Source: Apoda limacodes
Taxonomy: Eukaryota; Arthropoda; Insecta; Lepidoptera; Limacodidae
Assembly (NCBI GenBank): GCA_946406115.1
Contig: OX291544.1
Coordinates: 33,683,521 to 33,747,520, forward strand
DNA length: 64,000 nt
Direction of reading: 5' to 3'
The position numbers were made by a program, and so were the translations under genes. The notes under the pieces are model-generated. The model made no database searches and was not told the origin of the DNA. It saw nothing but the letters and a program-made list of their open reading frames with translations. Of the stretch, positions 32,907 through 43,327 are shown one piece after another; position 1 is the stretch's first letter, and each line of letters begins with the position of its first letter.

Positions 32907-33291
32907 AATTATCTCATCATGTCCAACTGGATGTCATTCATGATGGTAACAAAATGTCGAGAATCTTTTACGTAAGACGGTGAATTACCTATTAGTGGTT
33001 AGTTGTGGCAACATTTTAGTTATATGTTTCGCTACGTCGTTACTATTTTACTACTTTAAATTAGAAATGGAACGCGTAAATTTAAAAACTTATATTTAGT
33101 TCCCGATATTTCGATGCTGTTACAAGCACCTTGACATCGGGATGATTAGCGTATGTGCGAGTTTGATATAAAAGTATATAAACCTTTGCTCGTCTCAGCC
33201 ATTCTACACCCTACTGAAGGGATACAGGCCTCACCTTAGACTAGTATGGAATGGTGATTATGAACCTTCATACACCCTTTAACCCTCTCGC

Positions 33292-33415
33292 AAACTAGCC
33301 ACCGAGGTGTGAGACACGCTTGAAAGTCATGGGGCGAGCGACCGCGGTAAAAGCCGTTTTGGCGGTCGCTGGCCAAATCATTTTTCTATGTATCTTTGTA
33401 GCTGTGTGTGTTTTG
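33292..33415 (-). pseudogene. Internal LINE RT fragment (25-kb family)
   Basis: 'gcgagcgaccgcggtaaaag' and 'ttggcggtcgctggccaaat' align with 26225-26275, the part of the 25-kb LINE that encodes YGFRHGRSTGDL. The alignment extends from 'gaggtgtgagacacgcttga' to 'tgtagctgtgtgtgtt'. About 120 bp, diverged ~20% by eye, with no tail. Confidence 0.75.
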
Positions 33416-34905
33416 TTATTTTTGAAGCAAAATTATCTAGGTATTTATGCGCAACGTCATGGTTCTATTTCCTAAAGAGCGATTCTAGTGACTGGACACA
33501 CACCAAAGAGAGATACTAGTACCTAACTGGACACACACCAAAACCAACCAAGTAAATTTAGGCAATAAAAAGTCTAAAAACGTGGTGCTCAATATCGCGG
33601 GTCCTTGTGGCGTCCGACGTCCGGCAGAGTTACGGAGACGGATGGCTAATACTCTCATATTTTTATAAAGCTGTTAAACTTGAGACGACATTCTACTCCA
33701 TAAAAGATGTGAAATAGCACTTTAATTAATATTTTTTTTATTTAATTAGGGTTATCAATCTCCTCGTGGTATATAGATGTGTACCGGTACTGGTACCGGT
33801 TCCAAATGGAACGACGACGACAAGTATGGTGCAGAAACTGGTTTTGTAATATTCTTAGAATTTGACTCGAAACATTTTTGTTAGTAAATTTATTAAGTTT
33901 CGTACCCGAGTACCAGAGTACCAGAGACATCGACAAAATCCGTCGTTAGTTCCACCTGTCAGTGACTTATATTTGCTGTTTAAGTATTTCCTTACTCTTT
34001 ATCCTGTTTCTATCGGGTTCGGTTGCAGAGCCAGAAACTGATAAAGTACCGGTTTCTGCTCAGAACAATTATTGTGTGACCCGCTAATGTACTGAAACGG
34101 TTATGGGTGCTGAAGGTGGGTTTATAACCCATGACATTGTGTTTCGCTGGTTTTGTTGTTTTTTGGGCAGGATTATCCTTACACAGACAAGAAACTATTT
34201 ATAATTAGGTAAATGGCTGGTCGGCTTCTGTGAACAAATACTAATTTATATTTGCGGAAAACCATAAAGTCCGTTGCTTCAACAAAACAGAGGAAATAGT
34301 GAAGGTCGATACCGGCGTTATCTCCACTCGGCTACACCACGGTTGTACTCCGCGCAGTTGTACAGTAGGTACAACCACTCCGATACCACAATGCCACTTT
34401 GTTTCCATCGGCGCGGGCGGCGCAGCGCGGCGCTAACATCGGAACCTATTAAGGAAACCTCCATCTGTTTGGATGCTTATTTTTATTTATTATTTATTTT
34501 ATGTTTTCAGTAAACAAACCTCGAAGTCGATTACCGACTTCTTTATTTTGTTCCGGGTAATACGCATTATTACCCATACAACTAAATTTACTTATAAACG
34601 ACGAGTAAACTTCGATAGGTATGTAGTATATATATAGTATTTAGTACTGCATCAATTGATAAAAATATTTTTAATCTTTTTTTTTCTAATTTATATTATT
34701 TATGATAATTAATTTCAATTCAATGGATAGTTGTTTATATACACATATTCATTTCTGAAATAATGTAAGTTTGTACGAAAATAACCTACAATAAGTATCT
34801 ACATATACATACTCTTAACTTGAATTGCATTTAATCAACATGTTATTTGTAAACAAATCTACTGTGTAGTTCCGTTAAGAAGCTTATGTATACTTTGTTA
34901 AGAAG
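33416..34905. other. Unclassified DNA, no gene recognised
   Basis: A short direct repeat of 'actggacacacaccaaa' occurs near 33496 and 33526. GC-rich patch at about 34280-34440. No coding evidence. Confidence 0.5.
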
Positions 34906-35003
34906 ACTACTGGCTGTTGCTACAGCTACAGGTAACAACTACTGGCTGTTGCTACAGCTACAGGTAACAACTACTGGCTGTTGCTACAGCTACAGGTAAC
35001 AAC
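34906..35003. repeat. 32-bp minisatellite, 3 copies
   Basis: 'actactggctgttgctacag' units start at 34906, 34938 and 34970, 32 bp apart, and look identical. Confidence 0.95.
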
Positions 35004-35680
35004 TGCTGCTGTAGGTTGTCAAGCCTGCTTCTTTAGGACCTGACACTCTTAGTTATTAACATGTCGGTGATAATAAAAACTCAGGCTCATTGAATTCGAA
35101 TGCAGCATTTATTTCTCATTCATTTAAAATATACAAAAAGGCAGTCACAGTAAAATAATACTAATTAGACACAGACTTGTATAGGTATGAAAATTTAAGG
35201 ATGAGAGCAATCTTTGGCATTTTGGTAATGAGCAAATCTTATAAAGCGCTTAGATGGTGTGCCAATACAACTGTTACTTCAAATATCTTCCTGACAACCT
35301 CAGTCTAGTTATTAGGTGCAGTTGTAGGTTTCTATGGGTTACCTACTAACTCATGGATCAATGCATATATTTCTCCCAAATTCACTCGAAGTTCGAGTCG
35401 AGTTTTTATTTTATGATGTAAAAGTTTGCTATAATACTTATCAGCGAGTGCTTTTATGTGTTAACGCGTTGTTTTTCTAGGAAGGGGACACGTGAATGTG
35501 TTGTTGCCTCCGCCTTTGTCCATGCCTATACGTATATGCAATTGAGAATTAAACTATAACCACTAAGTATGTCATAAGAACAAAAGAACACACGGGTACA
35601 CACGTTTTTCAGTAATTAGGCAGGTATCAGAGAAGGAGTGTGTACTAGTCGGGTAAACTGTTACGGCGTCATTGCGCAGC
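35004..35680. other. AT-rich DNA, no gene recognised
   Basis: No open frame or repeat family recognised. Confidence 0.5.
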
Positions 35681-35733
35681 CGGTGCAGGTGCGGGTGCGG
35701 GTGCGGGTGCGGGTGCGGGTGCGGCGGTGGCGG
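35681..35733. repeat. (GGTGCG)n microsatellite
   Basis: About eight hexamer copies, 'gcgggtgcgggtgcgggtgc', followed by a GGC-rich tail. It creates an Arg/Val reading frame on one strand and a His/Pro frame on the other, both spurious. Confidence 0.93.
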
Positions 35734-35879
35734 CGTGACGTGCGCGCAAGGTGCTTCCTTAATAACGCGTACCTTACGAGCGCACCGCATCGCGATTCAA
35801 TAGGTACCTGCACACTACTAAATTAACTCTTCCAAATCCTAACATATCGTTTTTTATTTCATATATTATGCTTACTACA

Positions 35880-36420
35880 TTACCTGCAGGTATAGACGAA
35901 AACAATATATATACATATGCATGTATACCTACTATTTACCTGTAGGTATAGACGAAAACATTATATATACATATGCATGTGTACCTGCTACATTACCGTC
36001 AGGTATAGACTAAAACAATATGTACACATATACATGTATACCTGCTACATTACCTGAAGGTATAGACGAAAACAATATGTACACATTTACATGTATACCT
36101 GCTACACTACCTGGAGGTATAGACGAAAACAATATATACTCATATGCATGTATACAGATGTATACCTACTATACTACCTACAGGTACGAACGTAAACAAT
36201 ATATATTTATACACGCATGCATGTACCTACTATACCTGCTGCACTACCTACAGGTACGAACGTAAACAATATATATTTATACACGTATGCCTGTACCTAC
36301 TATACCTGCTGCACTACCTACAGGTACGAACCTAAACAATATATATTTATAGACGTATGCATGTACCTACTATACCTGCTGCACTACCTACTGGTACGAA
36401 CGTAAACAATATATTTTCTA
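35880..36420. repeat. Mixed-period minisatellite: 57-bp units passing into 70-bp units
   Basis: 'ggtatagacgaaaacaatat' occurs at about 35889, 35945, 36002, 36059 and 36116 (56-57 bp). The homologous 'ggtacgaacgtaaacaatat' then occurs at 36183, 36253, 36323 and 36393 (67-70 bp). The 70-bp form has gained an extra ~13 bp that includes a second 'tatacctgctgcactacc' segment. Open frames across it translate to Tyr/Thr-rich repeats and are not genes. Confidence 0.93.
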
Positions 36421-37208
36421 CGTATCTATGGTTGTCACCTAAACATAAACTAACACCATGTAGGTGACACTGAACAGCGCCCTTGTACCATAACTTGTAG
36501 GTGGGTACTCAGTAACTCGCAGGTAGACATTTTTCCGTTCGACCTTCGATGTCACGCAAACGCAACGCCCGCGGTCGTGTAATAGTGTTTGCTAGCGCAT
36601 TTACCAGAGAAAAGGTTAAGGAAGTAGGTAATCGTGTTTTGTTTTTAAAAATAACGATACATACATACATATATACATAAAGGTATACAATAAATACAAT
36701 AAATACAATTGGTCAGTATTGTGTCTAAGTAATCCTGATTAATCAAAAAAGAATGTCGTAAATACATCTCTACCTGCATACTCGTAGGTACATACATATA
36801 GTATATATATGTATATACCTATTAACTATTATACTTATACTAAGGTTCTATTGCAACAACTACATTATTATCTGTAGATGACACAGAAATTTTTATTTAT
36901 AAATATAGAGAAAGATTAACCCACAGATTGGTTCCATTTAAATTAAGTAAGGATTGGTCCAAGAAATCCAGTTAGGTGATAAAATGTCTTAAGTTGTAAG
37001 TATCATTTAAACATTGATTTACCTACCGAAGTATTTATCTACCGAACTTTACCTTTAGGTTCCCAACATAAGTTTTCGCATGGTGGAGGCACCACTTTAA
37101 ATGGGAATTACAAAACAAATACGATAAAATTATCACTCTGCATTTTGATACCTGTAAACTTATATGACGTGCACTGTAAATGTTAACTCATCATTAAAAT
37201 TCAAAACG
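36421..37208. other. AT-rich DNA, no gene recognised
   Basis: Contains tetranucleotide-like 'acatacatacatatatacat' near 36660. No gene supported. Confidence 0.5.
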
Positions 37209-37295
37209 CACGGTATTTCACTGAAGTACACGGAATTGTACCGAAGTCCACAGTGTTTCACCAAAGTCCACGGTATTTCACCGAAGTTCACGGTA
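37209..37295. repeat. 20-bp minisatellite, ~4.4 copies
   Basis: 'cacggtatttcaccgaagtc'-type units start at 37209, 37229, 37249, 37269 and 37289, with 1-5 differences each. Confidence 0.9.
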
Positions 37296-37299
37296 GGCG

Positions 37300-38115
37300 A
37301 GTAAGAAATCTGACGACGATTTGTCATTTTATGCATTTGACGGTATTGATACACTACCACCGTGCACAGTTCAAACCAGTGAGTCCGTGAATTTGAGTTT
37401 ATTACCTACTACGGGACATGGGCACGTGAGAAATTGTACAGTCAAAACAATGGGCTCACCCGTGTGGTATCCAGTACCTACCACAAGTCACACCGAGTAC
37501 CGACACGGTGCGCGGCGACGCCGACGGTTCATCACGGTACATAAACTAAATATCTGATACACCGGAAGAACTAAGAACATAAAATATAAAAAAGGTACTT
37601 AAAACAGAAAAAGTTCATATATTTTTATTTGGAACTAACTCCTTATTTTGATTTTCGTAACACACATTATGCCCACGACGCGACGTAGTCCAAATGTATC
37701 TAGCGGCGCATCTGATGCAGGCCGACCCATTGTCGTCGCCCAGTGGCCACACAAGGCTGTTGAATATATCACAGTTTACTTAAATTGGTAGTCATAAAGG
37801 CGATTGCATTAGTTTTAGGTCGGCGGAGGCCCACATCTCCGCGCCGCCCCCGTCACCGCCCGGCCTATAACGAGAGGCAGTTTGTACGGTGCTGTGGCCT
37901 AGTTATTAGAACATATGTTTTGTAACTACTAGGATGTGCTGTAAAATATTAGTTGAACTAAAAATTTGCGTAAATACTGGTTTAGTTCGTGTTCTTAGTT
38001 TAGAAAATTTGTAGAGTTTTAGACAATTCTTGTTGTAAATCATACTACACCAGAGAAACCTATAAAGCTTAGAAGATTCACTATTTGATCAAAAATATTT
38101 CAAAACGGCAATTTT
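37300..38115. other. Unclassified DNA, no gene recognised
   Basis: GC-rich segment at about 37800-37870 ('gcgccgcccccgtcaccgcc'). The frame 37321-37557 is not supported by any motif. Confidence 0.45.
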
Positions 38116-38118
38116 CGT

Positions 38119-38200
38119 AATTGAACACTAAAGATACATCGTTGATTCTTTCACTGTTGCAAGTGAACACTAAAGATGCATTGAACATTGAAATTACATA
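38119..38200. repeat. Diverged ~40-bp repeat, left block
   Basis: 'tgaacactaaagatacat' and 'tgaacactaaagatgcat' lie 42 bp apart, with another partial copy at 38182. The motif reappears at 38815-38960 on the other side of a LINE fragment. Confidence 0.6.
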
Positions 38201-38297
38201 CTGAGATCTCAGTAAAATGGGAATTGTGCCATAAATATTATTAAGATCTTAATGTTAGTTAGTTGATTGTACGTAGGTAACTGGTTCATTTCATTGG

Positions 38298-38665
38298 TTA
38301 CTCATACCATCCCAGCTCCGTCCAGAAATCAAGGAGGCATCTGATGTTATTCAGCGCCTCTTTCATGGTTTGTAGATTCTTAAAGAGCCTTGTTCGTTGG
38401 TCGCTCACGCTTTTGCAATGTAGAACCACGTGAGAAGAACCGAGTGGGAGTGTGTCCTCGGCTTCCATGCAGCCCCTGCATAGAGGACTGTCGGTAACGT
38501 CGATATTGAAAAAGTGTTTGTTTAGCGGGCAGTGACCTGTTATTATGCCAACTATGTAGCGTAGGTATTTCCTACTAAGTTTTAACTGTTTGTGCGACAG
38601 ATTTGCGTCCAAGGATGTAAGAACATTCTTGGTTTGTTTGCAGTCCGTCTGCTCTGCCCACTATT
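38298..38665 (-). pseudogene. C-terminal remnant of a zinc-knuckle LINE, copy 1
   Basis: The minus-strand 104-codon frame has IVGIITGHCPLNKHFFNI (20-37) and DSPLCRGCMEAEDT (41-54), then HVVLHC (61-66), together a C-x2-C...H-x4-C finger. Downstream are LLDFWTELGW residues. This C-terminal domain follows RNase H in several insect LINE clades (Jockey/I/R1-like); the clade is not resolved. Minus-strand sequence to about 38665 extends the match upstream in a broken frame. RT, RNase H and endonuclease are absent. Confidence 0.82.
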
Positions 38666-38744
38666 TGTTGTGTTGTTGTAAGGTTCTGTCACGTAACTAC
38701 GTCCATTATCCAATCCAATATCCATTGAAGAGTAACCCGGTTCT

Positions 38745-38803
38745 TTAATGCATTTTTTTGCAGTTTTGAGCAAAATAAATGAATATGAATATGAATCGTT
38801 AAG
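38745..38803 (+). repeat. Possible retroelement tail (AATATG-rich)
   Basis: 'agcaaaataaatgaatatga' then 'atatgaatc' looks like an AATAAA-containing simple-repeat LINE or SINE tail. Nothing upstream is assignable. Confidence 0.35.
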
Positions 38804-38814
38804 TACTAAACTGT

Positions 38815-38960
38815 CGCAAGTGAACATTGAAAATAGTTGTTTATTTACTGTCGTAAGTGAACATTAAAAGTACATAGTTGAATCCTCTACTATCACTAGT
38901 GAACACTGAAAATAGTAAGTGGATCTTCAGTGTTCGATTGCGACAGTGAATAAACAATTA
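38815..38960. repeat. Diverged ~40-bp repeat, right block
   Basis: 'actgtcgcaagtgaacattg', 'actgtcgtaagtgaacatta' and 'actatcactagtgaacactg' form three diverged units spaced 37-42 bp. An inverted 'cagtgttcgattgcgacagt' closes the block. Confidence 0.65.
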
Positions 38961-39010
38961 TTTTAATGTCATTTATTTAAAAAAAAAACTCTGTGACAGA
39001 CGGACCGACA

Positions 39011-39062
39011 GGGTACACCAGGGTACACCAGGGTACACCAGGGTACACCAGGGTACACCAGG
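39011..39062. repeat. (GGGTACACCA)5
   Basis: Five identical 10-bp units 'gggtacacca' head to tail. Confidence 0.97.
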
Positions 39063-39259
39063 CTACCGATGATGAACTGGTGATCGCGAACGAAAACCGT
39101 CATATTTAACTTTGCAGCGCAATCGTTTCAAATAGTTTTAAATATTCTCAATGGATGAGGTCGATCCAGTGGAATTAAGGGGTTGTTAATATTGCAAGTG
39201 TCAGCATTAACTATAACAGCTTTGTTTATTAAATTTTTTAGTTATGTATAACGAAATTG

Positions 39260-39322
39260 CCCCCTTGCCCCTTGCCCCTTGCTCCTTGCCCCTTGCCCCT
39301 TGCCCCTTGCCCCTTGCCCCTG
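39260..39322. repeat. (CCCCTTG)n
   Basis: About nine 7-bp units with one variant ('ctccttg'). Confidence 0.96.
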
Positions 39323-41540
39323 TACAACGGCTATTATTATTCTAATGTTATGATTATTTGTTTCAGATTTATAAAACGATCCTTCTGCACAACTGAAAAA
39401 TCCATTATAAAAATTTGTTACTTTTTTAATGACAACGCCTCTTTAGGCATTAGGTATTAATCATTGTATATCATGTCCATGTGTAGTTATGCCATCCATT
39501 AGTGTACCGCTTGTATGTACCAAAATGGTCTAGAATACATAATAATAATAGCAACGTTATTTCTTAAAAACAAAGTCAGGAAATAATAAAAACTGGTGTT
39601 GGTGGTAGGGTAGCTCTACTTCACTAACCTTGCTTTTTTAGAAATAAAAAAACGGTTACGAGACATTGTTACTATTAATAAGAAACTCTTGCTTTACCAT
39701 TTAATACAAGTTTGGCTAAGTTATTATTGAATAATAATTACGTCAGAGCTTATTGAGTGCACATAAACTGTGACGAGTGTTCGCGCGGCGCTCCCAGGGG
39801 CTCCGACACGTATCTCCTCTTCCTCATCTACATTTCGGAAGCAGCGTGCGTGCAGGGCGTGACCCTTCTGAGAACCTGTGTCTTCGCATCCGTATCACTT
39901 TCGAAATGTAGTTAGATTTTTACCATTTTCTGTTGAGTATTTCACTGTCGTGCACACTCGCTGTTACATCCATCCACCATGTCAGCTTACAGTCCAAAGT
40001 AACTTCAAATCGTAGTTAATTAGGTCTAAAAAATAGGTTAAATCACTAAAACCTGACTAAGGAAAAATTGTGCTGTGAAAAGTACGAAATAAGACAATAT
40101 CCTTATCTGAAAATGTTATCTACCAACTATATAGAGGACAGCGGTGGCTGTAGCCGTGGCTTTGGCCATGGCCAGGTACACTTCCTAGAAAGATTTTGTT
40201 CTCATGAAGTGTTTAATGTATAGTACCCACGACTATTGTACAACATTTTTTTAGTTTAGACATGATTTATTCATTAACATTTATTTAGCCATAATTTTAT
40301 TATAATAGTAGTGTATAAGTAAAGTAAAGTACCTCAACTATTCATATATGGCAGAATATCAAATGCTCTTACTATACTAAACTTGTGCCACAGTTTTATG
40401 AGTAATTAACCTTTTCTCTTATCAACCATGTCCATGTGTTTATTTTAAGATGCAACATGTTTAGTGTATTACCTATAATTGTTTCTTGACACTTTGTTAT
40501 ATGTTGGCAAATAAATATCATCATTATTATTATTACTATAAGTAGTAACAATTATATTATTTTAATTTAAGGTAAGGTCTTTTGTTTTTATTTAAGATTT
40601 ACCTAATTTTATTTAGTACACATTGTAGCGAGAAGGTTTTGTATATAATATTTAGATATACTTTTTTGGGTTGCTTACCTCTGTACTACTTAAATGATTA
40701 TAAATTTTAGGTTTATCATTTGATTTCTGATACGTATTAATTTTTGTAAAAAAAATATTCTCGTCTGTACTTCCATATTAGTGATTGAATACGAAACTCT
40801 AAATGATGTAAGCACTGGCCGGTATATAATTGAAATATTAAAAAGAATAGATTTTAACGATAAACGTTTAAAGAAATAAAAATCAGTCTTCTTTACATTT
40901 TGCCAGAGGATGAATCCTGAAAATTAATGTGAAAAATAGTTTTTCACAAAATAAGAGGGAATCAATATGAAGTGAGGAATTAGTATAACCTGAAAAGTAT
41001 TGTGCCTGGCGGGTTCGAGATACCCTTTAGAGGCCGAGTCATCACCAGGTTCTATTTTCACTAATAACTTTGAAAATGTATTTATTTTTGGATGGCGACG
41101 TTAATTACTTCGACGTGGTGCGGGTTCGGATCCCGTTTCCTTCACAACACTGGATACCTCGACCATATATCACTAGATGTAATATATCGAGTAATAACAG
41201 GAAAGTGAAAGTACTAATGGCACATTGACGGCGGATTCAGGCGCATTTAAGAACTGCCTCGCGGGAATGTGTCGGGACAGTTATTTTATTTTATTTTTAT
41301 TATTGGGACATCGGTTACGTGTGATTGAAATAATGGTTTATGTGTGTGTATTAATATCGGGTACCTACCTACCCGATCTCAATTTTGATCCTCGTTATTG
41401 AAACTTAGTCGTTTAAAAGAATATAGTAACCTGCTCAGTAAAGTAACGATTTTAAAAGAGGTGTCGCCGTCACGCGACGCCTGACGAGTCTGTTCTCACC
41501 TCTCCTTGTCGTAATCTCGAGATCGGGTCTCCGTCTGCGT
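39323..41540. other. AT-rich desert, no gene recognised
   Basis: No domain-bearing frame on either strand. 'gcgggttcggatcccg' at about 41117-41132 resembles a tRNA box B but lacks a box A partner or cloverleaf. Confidence 0.5.
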
Positions 41541-41596
41541 CACCAGTGCTCACCAGTGCTCACCAGTGCTCACCAGTGCTCACCAGTACCTACTCA
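41541..41596. repeat. (CACCAGTGCT)n
   Basis: Four perfect 10-bp units 'caccagtgct' plus a partial one. Confidence 0.96.
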
Positions 41597-43215
41597 CCAG
41601 TCACAATAAACCACTGTATTTACGGAACATTGTCTACAGAGATGGTCGGCTCGATACAACACCGACCATTGTCGACTTCGGCTCCGGCATTATCGCGTCT
41701 CACCTAATCGGATCACTCTATATAAACAGACTTATCACTGACATCGTTGTCAAAGCAATTTCAATCATAACTCACAACAGATACAGACATGCAGTCTGTT
41801 CAGTTGAGTTTGTCAGTCGTTATGTGACAGAAGGATTTGTCTGCAGCGTTTAGAAATAAACGAGATGTTGATTGTGTTGTATAAGTGTAAGGTGACAGAT
41901 TTAGATTTGAGTTCGTCATTATGTGGAGTCAGGCTTAAGTTACTTTATTTCACCAACGCGGCAACGATGCGTGGGGGCAAAACACAATACACACTTTTGT
42001 TTCTCAACGAGTTGTGTCTGCTGATGCTCGAGGGTAAAGCTAATATACTTCGGAGGGATAACTATAATTCTAATTCTATTTGTATATTTTTAGTAAACGC
42101 ATTGCATATTTGTTACGAGGATCAAAACCAGTTAGTTAAGTTAGTATTACTGCAGTTAATAAATACTAGCAATTCAGTAGTTAATAGTTGTTTGACGAGT
42201 TGTCAGAGGCAACATTGTTGAGCTCGGGCGGGACCGCGGGACCCCGACACCGCGGGACATACACCTACCTACTAGTATATCTTGTCGCCGATCGCGATCA
42301 GGGCGAGCGAAGGACAAAAACCAACAGATTATAAACTTAAATAGCACGACTAGAAATATACATATTTTATATTTATATATATTTATTATACTTTATAATA
42401 GGCTTGAAACGAATATTCGGCTACTATTCGGCTTCTTTTATCCTTTTCTGCCGAATACCGAACACTTAAGTTTTTTCGTTTTAATAGGTAGGTAGTAGAT
42501 TGATTTTTTTTATAATAATCTTGTTACCAATAAAATAATCATGATTTCAACTTCCGTACTGGTGACTGCTTTTTAGAGGCCATAAATTTATACTATTTTA
42601 TTTTATTTTATTAGGTACCTTTCAAAGTACAATAATTAAAACGAAGAGAGCACGAAAATGTTCGTATTTACTATGAGCACCAAACTAAACATGTCAAAAC
42701 AAGCAGCGCGCCGTGGTAGCGGTATGATAGCGCTCGGTGTAGAACTTACAACGCCAATTTACCGCAAATCGATGTAGAGCGGACCCGTTTGGTTCACAAC
42801 ACAGGTGATTCAGGTTAAAACAATTTTTTGAACTGCAGTTCTTAAAAATATTTCCCGAGTTATGAAGTCATAATTGTTTTGTATAGGATTCATATATTTT
42901 TTTAGAAACCTATCGTGTGGGGTATTCAATTAAAGGGCTTCATGGGTCAGATCTAAAATATACTATACTATTACCTTTCGACCAATTGTTTTCTAAAAAT
43001 CGCAGTTAAAGGAACTATAAAAACTATATAACTAAAAAAATATTAATTAAAAAAATTTAAAATTTGCCGTCTTGAGGTTAGTTATGGAGATATTAGCCAT
43101 CATTTGAGGTATATTTTATTAAAATTTACTCTGCCGTCTTTTAACCAAACTTCTGACCAAACTTGCTATGTTGTGATAGTACTTTTTGGATTTTTAGAAA
43201 ACACTGGCCGAAAGG
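41597..43215. other. Unclassified DNA, no gene recognised
   Basis: Two overlapping open frames (41566-41853 and 41865-42221) have fairly balanced composition but no domain, splice structure or homology I can name. A GC-rich 'gggcgggaccgcgggacccc' patch is at about 42227-42260. Confidence 0.4.
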
Positions 43216-43217
43216 TA

Positions 43218-43228
43218 ATAGTAGTAGT

Positions 43229-43318
<90 letters not shown>

Positions 43319-43327
43319 TAGTAGTAG
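43218..43327. repeat. (AGT)n microsatellite, ~36 repeats
   Basis: Nearly uninterrupted trinucleotide run with one 'ggt' interruption near 43314. It gives a poly-Ser frame that is not a gene. Confidence 0.98.

Larger units (their letters stand above)
31501..33045 (-). mobile_element. Penelope-like retroelement (RT plus GIY-YIG endonuclease), degraded
   Basis: Minus-strand coding pieces in order: an IGNSPSYVKDSRHF-type RT stretch (about 32950-33000), RT fingers/palm (32685-32906), the YVDD palm (32406-32684), a linker with [15 protein letters not shown] (about 32335-32410), then the GIY-YIG domain (31501-32121). RT followed by a C-terminal GIY-YIG endonuclease is diagnostic of Penelope-like elements. 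Non-coding 'tttcccgacgtttcggctga' (31551-31570) and a related 'ttcccgatatttcgatgctg' (about 33101-33120) lie at opposite ends and may be remnants of the terminal pLTR repeats. Confidence 0.9.

Noticed and set aside
35572..35826. His/Pro-rich and Arg/Val-rich open frames
   Set aside because: Opposite-strand readings of the (GGTGCG)n microsatellite.
36020..36405. Tyr/Thr-rich repeat protein
   Set aside because: Overlapping frames in a 57/70-bp minisatellite whose period changes by 13, not a multiple of 3, so no frame is maintained by selection.
41117..41132. tRNA gene (box B-like 'gcgggttcggatcccg')
   Set aside because: No matching box A, acceptor stem or anticodon arm upstream. At most a SINE relic.
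41566..42221. Two consecutive frames of 95 and 118 codons
   Set aside because: Reasonable composition, but the first starts in a 10-bp tandem repeat and neither shows a motif or homology I can name.
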